A stretch of 32,269 nt of DNA from Arenicellales bacterium (GTDB lineage: Bacteria; Pseudomonadota; Gammaproteobacteria; Arenicellales; Poriferihabitantaceae): NCBI GenBank assembly GCA_028285825.1, contig JAPYNK010000151.1, forward strand, positions 1-32,269. Reading direction: 5' to 3'. Shown here one piece after another: positions 16,360 through 25,115 of this stretch. Position 1 is the stretch's first letter; each line of letters starts with the position of its first letter. The position numbers were made by a program, and so were the translations under genes. The notes under the pieces are model-generated. The model was not told the origin of the DNA. It worked only from the letters and a program-made list of their open reading frames with translations, and did no database searches.

Positions 16360-17073
16360 CAGAGTAAACCCTCCTAATTGTGAGTATGAACGAATGGAAA
16401 AAACTTTTAGATGCTGTCATGATTTCCTTTCCCGGGGTCATGACCGGCAACTTCATGCAGCAATTGTAAACAATAGAACACAGTCCTGTTCAACAAATTT
16501 CACGTTTCCCTTGATTGACACTCTTGAGTGTTGTCACGATATGCAAAGGAAGTGCGGATTATGCCGAAAAACATGCCTCAGTGCACCCTGTCATGCGCAT
16601 GCTTCAGGGAACTGGAAATGACGGATTCTCCCGGTTCATTGAGTTGGGGCAGCTACCCGGACAGAATCTGCCGTGCCCGTATCCCGTGATTGGAGTTCAT
16701 CCGGTTTCTGGCATGCGCAAATTGCCCAGAATAACGTATTTCGAATTCGTCCCGATAACCTTCTTAAATCATGACAGGCCGTTCAATTTCCGGATGTGCA
16801 TCCAGATATTCCCTGACTTTACCCGCCCGGGAATGTTCTGGCGCCCTGTCACACCACATACTCTGTTGTCTGTCTTGCCCTTGATCGTGGTATGCAAGTC
16901 GTGATCGAGACGTTTCTGACTGGACTGAAGCTGCAATATACCGTCAATATCCAGAACAATCACCATATGATCTTTTGATTCCTGCTTCCCTGAATCTTCT
17001 TTTTGCCCACTCATGTACATGCACACCTGCATCATGAACCACCATCAGGTGTATAGACATGAATTCGCGACAC
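16360..17073. other. Wide gap between acpP and fabG
   Basis: In most gammaproteobacteria fabG and acpP are separated by 100-200 bases; here the gap is 714. Frames of 88-129 codons exist but show no ribosome binding site or family likeness. On the minus strand near 16520-16480, TTGAAC and a TTACAATT-like box could form an acpP promoter. The remainder may be decayed inserted DNA; I recognise nothing specific. Confidence 0.4.
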
Positions 17074-17823
17074 TCAAGGCATGTACATGCCGCCATTGAC
17101 ATGCAGTGTCTGCCCGGTAATGTAGTCTCCAGACTCGCTCACAAGGAACATGACAGCTTGTGCAATATCCTCAGGTTCACCGATTCGATTGAGCGGTACA
17201 TGCGCCAGCATTTCGGAACGCTGCTGCTCAGTCAGAGCACTGGTCATGTCGGTCATTATGAAACCGGGGGCTATGGCATTGACGGTTATGCCTCGAGGCG
17301 CGGCCTCCCTGGCCAGCGATTTTGTGAACCCGATAATTCCGGCTTTGGCCGCAGCATAGTTGCATTGTCCCGGATTGCCAATTGCCCCGATTACGGAAGA
17401 GATGTTGACGATTCTGCCAAACCGCGCCTTCATCATGCCCCGCAAGACCGCCTTGGCAACCCGAAACACGGAATTCAGGTTCGTCTCGATCAGCTCACTC
17501 CACTCATCCTCCTTCATTCTAACCAGTAGATTATCACGGGTAATGCCGGCATTGTTCACCAGTATCAGGGGGGCTTCAGATTCCTTGCCAATGGTGTCAA
17601 TCAATCCCAGAATACTGTTCTGATCACGCACATCAAGTACGCGGCCCCACCCATTCAGGTTGTCGGATCCGAACATGCTGCTGATCCTGTCTGCGCCATC
17701 AGTGCTGGTAGCCGTGCCATAAACGATGCCGCCATGCCGTGCCAGATGCAGTGCAACCGCTTTTCCAATGCCACGACTTGCCCCGGTCACCAGGCAAACC
17801 CGACCCCTTATATTCTCGGACAT
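17074..17823 (-). CDS. fabG: 3-oxoacyl-ACP reductase
   Basis: This 249-residue short-chain dehydrogenase has the NADPH site TGASRGIGKAVALHLA, the NNAGITRDNLLVRM loop specific to FabG, and the catalytic S-Y-K (NISSVIGAIGNPGQCNYAAAK). The C-terminus GQTLHVNGGMYMP is typical. It reduces 3-oxoacyl-ACP in each elongation cycle. GGAGG precedes the ATG, and fabH ends only 19 bases upstream, leaving no room for fabD, which usually sits between them. Confidence 0.97.
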   Translation of the reverse strand: MSENIRGRVCLVTGASRGIGKAVALHLARHGGIVYGTATSTDGADRISSMFGSDNLNGWGRVLDVRDQNSILGLIDTIGKESEAPLILVNNAGITRDNLLVRMKEDEWSELIETNLNSVFRVAKAVLRGMMKARFGRIVNISSVIGAIGNPGQCNYAAAKAGIIGFTKSLAREAAPRGITVNAIAPGFIMTDMTSALTEQQRSEMLAHVPLNRIGEPEDIAQAVMFLVSESGDYITGQTLHVNGGMYMP

Positions 17824-17842
17824 GTGCTAGCTTGCCTCCATC

Positions 17843-18811
17843 CTACATCCTGATCATTGCAGACCCCCAGGTAAAACCTCCTCCAAAACCCTCAATCAAT
17901 ACAAAGTTGCCATTCTGGATCCGGCCATCACGGACTGCTTCGTCCAGCGCAAGCGGTACTGAAGCTGCCGAAGTATTGCCATGTTTCTCAACAGTCATGA
18001 CCACTTTCCTGTCGGATAGCCCCAGACGCTTGCCAATGGCATTGATTATTCTGCTGTTGGCCTGATGAGGAACCAGCCAGTCAATCTGATCCAGTGTCAT
18101 GCGGTTGGCATCCAGGGTTTCCTTGACAATGTCGCTCATGGCAGTCACCGCCCAGCGAAAGACCTCACCCCCCTCCATGGTTACATACGCGCCACCATTC
18201 TGCAATTTCCGATAGTTGCGCGATACGCCTGTTGGAACACACAGCAAATCCTTGAATCGGCCATCGCTGTGCAGATGTGTCGACAATATGCCCGGTTCAG
18301 CACTGGCTTCAAGAATAACTGCACCGGCACCATCACCAAACAGCACGCAGGTTCGCCGGTCGCTCCAATCCAGAATGCGTGAAAATGTCTCCGCCCCCAC
18401 TACCAATGCACAGTTTGCGCTTTGAGTGCGAATGAACTTGTCGGCGACATCAACCGCAAACAGGAACCCGGCGCATACTGCCTGCACGTCAAAGGCCGGG
18501 GGACCGGTCACGCCCAGTCGCTCCTGCAACAGGCATGCCGTACTCGGAAAGACCACATCCGGCGTTGACGTTGCAACCACGATCAGGTCGACATCTGCGG
18601 GCGTTTTTCCAGCAGCCTGAATGGCCTTGCGGGATGCCTTTTCTGCGAGATCACAGGTGAACTCATGGTCTTCGACAATTCTTCGCTCCTTTATGCCGGA
18701 GCGAGCAGTTATCCAGGCATCCGTGGTATCGACAATTTTTTCGAGTTCGGCGTTGGTCATGACCCTTTCGGGCAGATAGCCGCCGGTGCCGGTTACTCTT
18801 GAGAAGGGCAT
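17843..18811 (-). CDS. fabH: Beta-ketoacyl-ACP synthase III
   Basis: This 322-residue FabH has C113 in DVQAVCAGFLFA, H in VPHQANSRI and N in KHGNTSAAS, the C-H-N triad of KAS III. The end FGGGFTWGSAMIRM is standard. It starts fatty-acid synthesis by condensing acetyl-CoA with malonyl-ACP. It lies 32 bases after plsX and 19 before fabG in a plsX-fabH-fabG run. Confidence 0.97.
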   Translation of the reverse strand: MPFSRVTGTGGYLPERVMTNAELEKIVDTTDAWITARSGIKERRIVEDHEFTCDLAEKASRKAIQAAGKTPADVDLIVVATSTPDVVFPSTACLLQERLGVTGPPAFDVQAVCAGFLFAVDVADKFIRTQSANCALVVGAETFSRILDWSDRRTCVLFGDGAGAVILEASAEPGILSTHLHSDGRFKDLLCVPTGVSRNYRKLQNGGAYVTMEGGEVFRWAVTAMSDIVKETLDANRMTLDQIDWLVPHQANSRIINAIGKRLGLSDRKVVMTVEKHGNTSAASVPLALDEAVRDGRIQNGNFVLIEGFGGGFTWGSAMIRM

Positions 18812-18843
18812 GACTGATCTCGTATAAATTCCCGGCCCACCAC

Positions 18844-19878
18844 TTATGCAGTCTCGGCTTTCCGGGTTTTCTCGGAAACCATTCTGGCTTCAATGCGCTG
18901 ACTGATTCTCGCTACAAGTCCGCTTCCTGCAGCTTTAATCGCATATTCAATGGCATGACGAAAACCGGTGGTATCCGTACCGCCATGTGATTTCACGACC
19001 ACGGCATTCAGGCCGATCAAGTTCGCTCCGTTATATCGTCTGTGGTCGAGCCTGTTTCTGATGGCATTCAGGGTTCGCCTGGAAACCAGTGCGGACAACT
19101 TGCTGAATGCTGAACTCGTGAATTCCCGCCTGATTGTCGACTGGATAAACTGAGCGACACCTTCGGATGCTTTCAGTGCTACATTCCCGAGCACTCCATC
19201 ACACACGATGAGATCAGTATCGCCCATGAATATATGATCGGCTTCAACATAGCCAATATAGTTCAATGAACTGTTTTTAAACAGTTCTGCCGCAGCCCTG
19301 ATGGTTTCGTCACCCTTGTCTTCTTCCACCCCGATGTTGAGAAGTCCGACCGATGGGTTGCTTCGTCCCTCGTAACTTTCGATCAACTGTGAGCCCATGA
19401 TAGCGAACTGAAAAAGGATTTCTGGAGAAACATCAACATTGGCACCGAGATCAAGCATGTAGGTGGAGCCAGAGATTCCCGGCAGAAGCGCACAGATTGC
19501 CGGACGGTCAATACCGCGAATGGTTCCCAGTACAAATTTAGCGGTTCCCATCAGGGCACCGGTATTTCCGGCACTTACGCAGGCATCGGCAAGACCGTCC
19601 TTGACCAGATTGATGGCAACGCGCATTGATGAATCTTTTTTCCTGCGTATCGAAAACGCAGGCGGATCATCCATGGCTACGATTTCAGATGCAGGCTGAA
19701 AGCTGATTCGATCCCTGTCGGCACAATTCAGCTGGCCCAGCTTTTCACGAATTTGAGTTTCGATCCCGACCAGAATCAACTTGACTTGATGGTGCGAATC
19801 AACCACGGTCAGCGAGGCCGGAATGGTGACCTCCAATCCATGGTCGCCACCCATGGCATCAATAGCGATCGTGATCAT
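18844..19878 (-). CDS. plsX: Phosphate acyltransferase PlsX
   Basis: This protein of 344 residues begins MITIAIDAMGGDHGLEVTIP, the PlsX opening, and contains DACVSAGNTGALMGTAKFVL, LLNIGVEEDKGDE and FMGDTDLIVCDGVLGNVALK. PlsX converts acyl-ACP to acyl-phosphate for phosphatidic acid synthesis at the membrane surface. The ATG at 19878 fits the family start; a GTG at 19905 in the same frame would add nine residues. It follows rpmF by about 50 bases. Confidence 0.95.
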   Translation of the reverse strand: MITIAIDAMGGDHGLEVTIPASLTVVDSHHQVKLILVGIETQIREKLGQLNCADRDRISFQPASEIVAMDDPPAFSIRRKKDSSMRVAINLVKDGLADACVSAGNTGALMGTAKFVLGTIRGIDRPAICALLPGISGSTYMLDLGANVDVSPEILFQFAIMGSQLIESYEGRSNPSVGLLNIGVEEDKGDETIRAAAELFKNSSLNYIGYVEADHIFMGDTDLIVCDGVLGNVALKASEGVAQFIQSTIRREFTSSAFSKLSALVSRRTLNAIRNRLDHRRYNGANLIGLNAVVVKSHGGTDTTGFRHAIEYAIKAAGSGLVARISQRIEARMVSEKTRKAETA

Positions 19879-19927
19879 TCCAGCATCGATGGGACCCGAG
19901 GTCACATCCGATCTCGCTTGGTAGCTG

Positions 19928-20113
19928 TTATTTTTCTACCAGTTTGGGTGGAACAATTTTATTTCCCCGGTAGTATCCTTCATGAGTCACATGATGGCGT
20001 CTGTGCAATTCGCCTGTTGTATCATCGATGGACAGCGTGGATGATTGGACTCCATGATGGGATCTGCGCATCCCTCTTTTTGAGGGGGTTTTTCGATTTT
20101 GTTGAACAGCCAT
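19928..20113 (-). CDS. rpmF: 50S ribosomal protein L32
   Basis: This 61-residue basic protein reads [20 protein letters not shown] and then [29 protein letters not shown], the L32 pattern. The zinc-binding cysteines found in some L32 proteins are absent, as in E. coli. rpmF heads the plsX-fab run as in other gammaproteobacteria, but yceD, which usually precedes it, is not found; the 279 bases upstream hold only a 79-codon frame without likeness to YceD. Confidence 0.95.
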   Translation of the reverse strand: MAVQQNRKTPSKRGMRRSHHGVQSSTLSIDDTTGELHRRHHVTHEGYYRGNKIVPPKLVEK

Positions 20114-20392
20114 ATCTCAGTTTCTAATCGGGAAATGAGTCTTTACGCACGCGTTCATCGCAGATATGCAGACAATCCATGACGGGTTCATTCAATCGGC
20201 TGGAGAACTCATTTGTTAATGAATACAGGCTTGACGAGTACCCGACGTACTGTTGGGTTTTCGACCCTGAATGGTGCGTGGTAGTATAAACCTTTTTCGA
20301 AATTCGGTCAAAAACCGGATATTGCCGCTTTGCAGGATATAACCTTGTGTTTTTATCCGTCATACATTAACCAGCCCGTTGTTCATTGTTTC

Positions 20393-20773
20393 ATGAGTCG
20401 TTCCCCGCACAATATAGAAATCACAGTCACCCCGACATATCTGGAGGGTCAATCCTCTCCGGATGACAGTCACTACGTGTTCGCCTATACGGTGAACATT
20501 GTCAATCGCGGCGACCGACCGGCAAAACTGCTGACCCGGCACTGGATTATCACCGATTCCAATGGCAAGGTTGAGGAAGTCAGGGGGCCAGGTGTAGTTG
20601 GGGAATTTCCGCATTTACGACCCGGAGAGGGTTTTGAATACACTTCGGGCACCATCATTCAGACTCCTCTGGGATCCATGACCGGCAGCTATCAGATGTG
20701 CGATGATGAAGGAAACAGGTTTGATGCTGCAATTCCGGCGTTTACCCTCTCGGCCGGGGTGGTTCTGCACTAG
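20393..20773 (+). CDS. apaG: ApaG-domain protein
   Basis: This 126-residue protein starts MSRSPHNIEITVTPTYLEGQ and carries YVFAYTVNIVNRGDRPAKLL, TRHWIITDSNGKVEEVRGPG and VVGEFPHLRPGEGFEYTSG, the immunoglobulin-like ApaG fold with its GxGxxG-like segment. ApaG homologues occur as single proteins of uncertain role, linked to Co2+ resistance and phosphoprotein or nucleotide metabolism; the partner genes apaH and ksgA are not here. The ATG at 20393 was chosen by family start. It is divergent to rpmF and convergent with guaD. Confidence 0.95.
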   Translation: MSRSPHNIEITVTPTYLEGQSSPDDSHYVFAYTVNIVNRGDRPAKLLTRHWIITDSNGKVEEVRGPGVVGEFPHLRPGEGFEYTSGTIIQTPLGSMTGSYQMCDDEGNRFDAAIPAFTLSAGVVLH

Positions 20774-20788
20774 GCGGATGGAGATTGA

Positions 20789-20813
20789 CTGTTCTGCCGA
20801 TCATGCGGAACAG
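20789..20813. terminator. Bidirectional hairpin between apaG and guaD
   Basis: CTGTTCTGC (20789-20797) and GCGGAACAG (20805-20813) form a 9-bp stem (one G-T pair) with a 7-base loop, exactly in the short gap between two converging genes. There is no clear T run, so strength is uncertain. Confidence 0.5.
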
Positions 20814-20824
20814 TAGATGAGTGT

Positions 20825-22129
20825 TTACCGGGCGTCTTTTGCATATACCCTGTTGCCCATGATCCGGGTTTCCCGAATCGCACGGTCATCACCCAGCATC
20901 TGGAGCACGAACAATCTTTCCATCACTGAAGAGGTGTTCTGGAGTCTCAGGGAAATCAGATCAGTGGGCGCATAATCAAGAACGACAAAGTCGGCTTCCT
21001 TTCCTGTTTCAAAATTGCCGATGTAGCGATCAAGATCCAAGGCTCTCGCACCTCCCAGGGTGCTCATGTACAGTAAACGCTCGGGCGATAAATTGTACTG
21101 CTGAAGTTGCTGGACCTTGTAAGCCTGATTTACGGTGCGCAGCATCGAGAAGGAATCCCCCCCTGCCACATCGGTACCCAGGCCGACCCTGACGCCATGC
21201 AGGTCCGCTTTCTCGAGATTGAACATTCCACTGCCGATAAACAGATTGGAGGCTGGGCAGTAGGCAATACCGGAATCCGTTTCCTTGAGTCTTTTCCATT
21301 CACGGTCACAAAGGTGGATACCGTGTGCAAACACGGACCTCCGACCCAACATGGAATAACGATCATAGACATCCAGATAATCCCGACAATCCGGGAAGAA
21401 TTCGCTGACCAGATCGCATTCTTCGGGATTCTCGGCAAGGTGGGTCTGGAAATGGATATCCGTAAACTCGCTGAGTAGCCGGCCGACTGATGCCAGCTGC
21501 TCCGGGGTTGATGTAATCGCAAAGCGGGGGGTAACGGCATAACCGAGACGACCCTTGCCATGCCATTTTCCTATGAGATCCCGGCTTTCTTCATAACCCG
21601 TCAATGCGGTATCGGTCAGGCCCTCGGGGGCATTGCGATCCATCATGACTTTACCGCAGACCATGCGCATGTTCAGGCGGCTGGCTTCTGCAAAAAAGAC
21701 ATCGACCGACTGCGGGTGTACCGTTGCAAAGACCATGGCGCTTGTGGTTCCATTCTTGAGCAACTCGCGGATGAAGAATTCCGCCATGGAGCCGGCTTTC
21801 TCGGGATCGGCAAATGCCATCTCTACCGGAAAGGTGTATTTTTCAAGCCATTCGATCAGTCTTGCACCATAGCTGGCAATAATCTCTGTCTGGGGGTAGT
21901 GGATGTGCATGTCAATGAAGCCGGGCAGGATAAGCCCATGCTCATGCTTGATGATCTGCACATCCTGAGGGAGCTGTTCGGACAGATCGTCTTCAGCACC
22001 ACAGCTCACGATGTACCCGTCTTCGATGAGCAGGAGCCCCTTTTCAAAGTACTCCCATGCAGCGTCGCCATGGAGAGATGGATCTTCCAGGCAATGTAGA
22101 ATTTCTCCCTGGTGGGCAGTCAATGTCAT
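20825..22129 (-). CDS. guaD: Guanine deaminase
   Basis: This 434-residue amidohydrolase has the metal motif PGFIDMHIHYPQ, then HFQTHLAEN, SVFAHGIHL and the distal aspartate in VGLGTDVAGGDSFSM. The PQxExIxSYGxxLxxWLxxYTFPxE segment following the HxH is diagnostic of GuaD. It hydrolyses guanine to xanthine and ammonia. A C7 run near 21152 is in normal codons (AGGD) and is not disruptive. It is divergent from uraD, sharing a 123-base control region, which suggests a joint purine-catabolic unit. Confidence 0.96.
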   Translation of the reverse strand: MTLTAHQGEILHCLEDPSLHGDAAWEYFEKGLLLIEDGYIVSCGAEDDLSEQLPQDVQIIKHEHGLILPGFIDMHIHYPQTEIIASYGARLIEWLEKYTFPVEMAFADPEKAGSMAEFFIRELLKNGTTSAMVFATVHPQSVDVFFAEASRLNMRMVCGKVMMDRNAPEGLTDTALTGYEESRDLIGKWHGKGRLGYAVTPRFAITSTPEQLASVGRLLSEFTDIHFQTHLAENPEECDLVSEFFPDCRDYLDVYDRYSMLGRRSVFAHGIHLCDREWKRLKETDSGIAYCPASNLFIGSGMFNLEKADLHGVRVGLGTDVAGGDSFSMLRTVNQAYKVQQLQQYNLSPERLLYMSTLGGARALDLDRYIGNFETGKEADFVVLDYAPTDLISLRLQNTSSVMERLFVLQMLGDDRAIRETRIMGNRVYAKDAR

Positions 22130-22252
22130 GTAAATTCCGTCTAGCTGGATCTGTCGTTGCGGATTACTCTATGATACGCGATACATTACTCCCATTTTCA
22201 AGGAGAAGAAGACGCATGCTGCGTACCCACTTCATGTAACTGGCTATTTTCA

Positions 22253-22765
22253 ATGAAACTTTCGAAATTGAACGATCTTGATTCCATACAGGCTACTCAA
22301 GTATTTCAACAGTGCTGCACAGCTTCAGACTGGGTTCGGCAAATGGTTGAACGCCGGCCTTTTGACTCGCTTGATGCTCTCAAGCTGCAGGCGGCCAGTA
22401 TCTGGGAAACCATGCAAGGTGATGATTTGCTGGAAGCTTTCGCCGGCCATCCAAGAATTGGTGACCTGTCTTCGCTAAAGGAAAAATTCCATGGCACCAT
22501 GGCCAGTGCGTCGAAAGAGCAGTCAGGAGTTGAATCTGCTTCCGACTCGGTTATTGAAGAACTTGCCAGGTACAATAAAGATTACGAAGGCAAGTTCGGC
22601 TTCATATTTATTGTGTTTGCCAGCGGCAAGTCTGCCGAGGAAATGCTGGACATTGTCAAGGCCAGAATCCATAATGACCATACACGGGAAATCCTGATTG
22701 CAGCAGGTGAGCAGTTGAAAATTACCCAGCTGCGAATCGATCGACTGATCGACCCGAATGATTGA
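22253..22765 (+). CDS. uraD: OHCU decarboxylase
   Basis: This 170-residue protein has the UraD core: GHPRIGDLSSLKEKF with the catalytic histidine, EELARYNKDYEGKFGFIFIV, and the ending DNDHTREILIAAGEQLKITQLRI-like helix. UraD converts 2-oxo-4-hydroxy-4-carboxy-5-ureidoimidazoline into S-allantoin, the last step of urate breakdown. The 22-base gap to uraH and shared strand indicate one operon. Confidence 0.95.
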   Translation: MKLSKLNDLDSIQATQVFQQCCTASDWVRQMVERRPFDSLDALKLQAASIWETMQGDDLLEAFAGHPRIGDLSSLKEKFHGTMASASKEQSGVESASDSVIEELARYNKDYEGKFGFIFIVFASGKSAEEMLDIVKARIHNDHTREILIAAGEQLKITQLRIDRLIDPND

Positions 22766-22785
22766 AATCCGATTGCAGCCATTCC

Positions 22786-23130
22786 ATGAAGAGAATCACA
22801 ACCCATATCCTCAATACTTCAAAAGGAAGGCCTGCTGCAAATGTTGATGTCCAATTGCTGGTGCAACGGGAAACTGCCTGGGAAACACTCGGTAAAGAAC
22901 GAACTGACACAGACGGCCGTACGGGGTTTGTTCCTGCTGACGTCAATGGTCACCTCCAGGCGGGAAACTACAAAATCAAGTTCTTCACCGAACAGTACTT
23001 CAAGGAACAGAAAATCGATACGTTCTATCCTTGGGTTGAAATAGCATTCAAACTGCCGGACAACACCGGGCATTACCATATCCCTCTCTTGATTAGCCCC
23101 TTTGGCTTTACCACCTATCGCGGCAGCTGA
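22786..23130 (+). CDS. uraH: 5-hydroxyisourate hydrolase
   Basis: This 114-residue transthyretin-like protein starts MKRITTHILNTSKGRPAANV and ends in the diagnostic YRGS. The catalytic set is H7, the arginine near residue 45, and the C-terminal YRGS, all present. It hydrolyses 5-hydroxyisourate to OHCU, which UraD next decarboxylates. The ATG at 22786 is preferred; an in-frame TTG at 22762 overlaps the uraD stop. Confidence 0.95.
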   Translation: MKRITTHILNTSKGRPAANVDVQLLVQRETAWETLGKERTDTDGRTGFVPADVNGHLQAGNYKIKFFTEQYFKEQKIDTFYPWVEIAFKLPDNTGHYHIPLLISPFGFTTYRGS

Positions 23131-23289
23131 TGAGGTCAGTCATTCCAGACTGGAATTTTTCTGTCGGCCAGCCCAGTAAAACAACATCATAAATAACGGG
23201 TGTCGTGGTATATTCCACCGTATCATCAGTCGTTATCCAGAGTTCCGTTTTCTCTGGACAGGTTGCCCCGTTGGTTTGTGAGGATGCAT

Positions 23290-24519
23290 ATGCTGACCCG
23301 TGAGTTCCTGCCTTCAGAATCCCTTGATTCGGTATTTCTTCCCATTGAACAGGCCTCTGGATTACCCAATCAGTGTTATACGGACACCGCATCGTTTGAT
23401 TTCGAAAGAAATCAGGTAATGGCCCGCAACTGGGTTGCGATTGCCTTTGAGAATACCCTCCAGGACAACTGCGTTCATCCTATTGACTTCATGGGTATCC
23501 CCCTTTTGCTAACCCGCTCCAAGCATGACCGGATTCGGGTCTTTCACAATGTCTGCAGTCACAGGGGAATGCGGCTCGTCTCCGAGCCAAGGAAAATCTC
23601 TGGCCTCATTACCTGTCAATACCATGCATGGACTTATTCGGTCGATGGAGACCTTGTCGCAACACCAAACATAGGCGGTATAGGCATCAATGCCCTTCCG
23701 GATTTTGAATGTACCGGCAAGGGGCTAAAGGAAATTCGTTCGCATATCTGGATGGGTGTGATCTTCATCAACCTTGACGGACAGGCTCCGGCATTTGAGC
23801 AGGTCCAGAAACCTGCCATCCAGAGAACCCGCGAATTGATCGGAAAATCGGGTGAAAGAGAGTTGATTACTTCTCAGGAAGATCGAATTGACATGGTGGT
23901 GAACTGCAACTGGAAACTTGTCGCCGAAAACTATCTGGAAGCCTACCATCTCCCCGTGATTCATCCCTTGCTAAACCGTTATTCCCCGCTAAAAGATCAC
24001 CATTGCAGGATTTACGGCCACAACATGGCCGGACAATGGACCACAACCTTCAATCCCGGACTCGATGACAGGAACCACTTACCCGTATTTTCCGATTGGG
24101 ACCGTGAAATGCTGATGATTGGCGAGTATCCGGTTATCTACCCCAACCTGCTCATGGGGATTCAGGCGAACCACATATTCATGGGTATCCTGCATCCTCT
24201 GGAAGTGGATCGAACCCGCGAAGAATTTCAGATTTTCTACTGCGGGGATGAATCACTCGGCAAACCTTGCGACAGGGTTCGTGCCGATAATCGATTGGCA
24301 TGGTCCAAGGTGTTTCAGGAGGATGTTGAACCCTGCGAGCGGATGCAGGCTGGACGGCGATCACCCGGCTATACTGGCGGATCATTTTCTCCGATGCTGG
24401 ATGTCTGTGCCCATCATTTCCATCAGTGGATTGCTGGTCATTATCACCCAAAATCAGGAAAAACAAGCCATAAAACGGACATTGATCAAGATTCGGTTGA
24501 TGGGACTAGACAATGCTGA
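23290..24519 (+). CDS. Rieske 2Fe-2S ring-hydroxylating oxygenase, alpha subunit
   Basis: This protein of 409 residues contains the Rieske centre CSHRGMRL...CQYHAW (C-x-H, 17 residues, C-x2-H) and a mononuclear iron site in AENYLEAYHLPVIHP. Such enzymes use O2 and electrons from a separate reductase, not found here, to hydroxylate small molecules. GTGAGG six bases upstream selects the ATG at 23290 over one two codons earlier. It follows uraH on the same strand by about 160 bases in a purine-catabolic block. A Rieske enzyme (HpxD) takes part in hypoxanthine/xanthine oxidation in Klebsiella, so a purine substrate is plausible. The last 25 residues (HPKSGKTSHKTDIDQDSVDG) look unlike the family and may have been changed by the neighbouring insertion. 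Confidence 0.85.
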   Translation: MLTREFLPSESLDSVFLPIEQASGLPNQCYTDTASFDFERNQVMARNWVAIAFENTLQDNCVHPIDFMGIPLLLTRSKHDRIRVFHNVCSHRGMRLVSEPRKISGLITCQYHAWTYSVDGDLVATPNIGGIGINALPDFECTGKGLKEIRSHIWMGVIFINLDGQAPAFEQVQKPAIQRTRELIGKSGERELITSQEDRIDMVVNCNWKLVAENYLEAYHLPVIHPLLNRYSPLKDHHCRIYGHNMAGQWTTTFNPGLDDRNHLPVFSDWDREMLMIGEYPVIYPNLLMGIQANHIFMGILHPLEVDRTREEFQIFYCGDESLGKPCDRVRADNRLAWSKVFQEDVEPCERMQAGRRSPGYTGGSFSPMLDVCAHHFHQWIAGHYHPKSGKTSHKTDIDQDSVDGTRQC

Positions 24520-24539
24520 TTACTTCCGACGACTTTGTT

Positions 24540-24640
24540 GAAGACTGCATTGGTATTGGTGGGCTCGCCAATGGCAATGAACAGATCGGTAAAGTCGTGT
24601 GCCGGGGTTCCACCAGCAGTTCCAGCCTTCATATCCAAGC
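24540..24640 (-). pseudogene. Fragment of a second AAA ATPase gene
   Basis: On the minus strand LDMKAGTAGGTPAHDFTDLF IAIGEP aligns with LDVEAGTADSGVLSHDLADLF VAVGEA of the intact AAA ATPase at 28782-29975. The bases also align along about 90 positions with one small gap (24562-24640 against about 29492-29575). The fragment covers only the middle of the ATPase, with no Walker motif, so it is dead. It lies immediately after the Rieske gene and abuts the IS30 relic. Confidence 0.65.
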
Positions 24641-24796
24641 CGGTACAATATATCCGGAATCCTGGTAGCGACCCGCAATCTGCTCCGGACTCCGGCCTAG
24701 GCCCCTGGCGATTTCGAACATCGAAACACCTCTGGACATCAGGACCCTGATCTGGCATCGTTCGTCGTAGGCCAGCTGGTGCCCGCCCTTTGACAT
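24629..24796 (-). pseudogene. IS30-family transposase, internally deleted N-terminus
   Basis: An ATG at 24796 with GGAGG upstream opens a 55-codon frame: MSKGGHQLAYDERCQIRVLM, SRGVSMFEIARGLGRS, then PEQIAGRYQDSGY. The first part is the IS30 N-terminal helix-turn-helix (L-T-Y-x-x-R-x-x-I). The second part matches SPEQIAGRL, which in complete IS30 transposases lies some 50 residues further on. An internal deletion has therefore joined the two, and the DDE domain is absent. The protein cannot transpose. Confidence 0.65.
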
Positions 24797-25081
24797 GACG
24801 ATCCTCCATTGTGGAATGATGGGAAGATTGTCGTCCGCCTCCTAGTCGTCTGCAAGGCACTGGCCATGCAATCAACGAAACAGCACGCTACCCCTCAAGG
24901 TGTGCTTCAGAGTTGAATTGCGGTGAGATAAGGACACCTAGGATCAGCAAATCTTTGGATGGGCGAAGATGGGCCGGGAAAGTCATGCTCTTGTGATTCG
25001 ACTCTCTTACTCATCAAAAGCTCTGTGCACGAATCCATTGTGCTGCCCCTCCTTTTTGTAGTCATTTCGTTGTTTGCGGAT
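24797..25081. other. Intergenic region after the glycan operon
   Basis: No gene is supported on either strand. The stretch receives the 3' ends of the glycosyltransferase frames and may include a remnant of the IS30 end. Confidence 0.35.
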
Positions 25082-25115
25082 TTATCTATACCAGCTGGAA
25101 GATAGGGAAACGTGT

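Noticed and set aside
16515..17035. Frames of 88-129 codons in the acpP-fabG gap, considered as fabD or transposase remains
   Set aside because: No GxSxG active site of FabD and no recognisable transposase motif.
20124..20363. 79-codon minus frame upstream of rpmF considered as yceD
   Set aside because: Composition and sequence (Tyr/Ser/Thr rich, ends RVRKDSFPD) do not match YceD, which is about twice as long.
21152..21158. C7 run in guaD as a phase-variation site
   Set aside because: The gene is intact across it and the codons spell the conserved AGGD motif.
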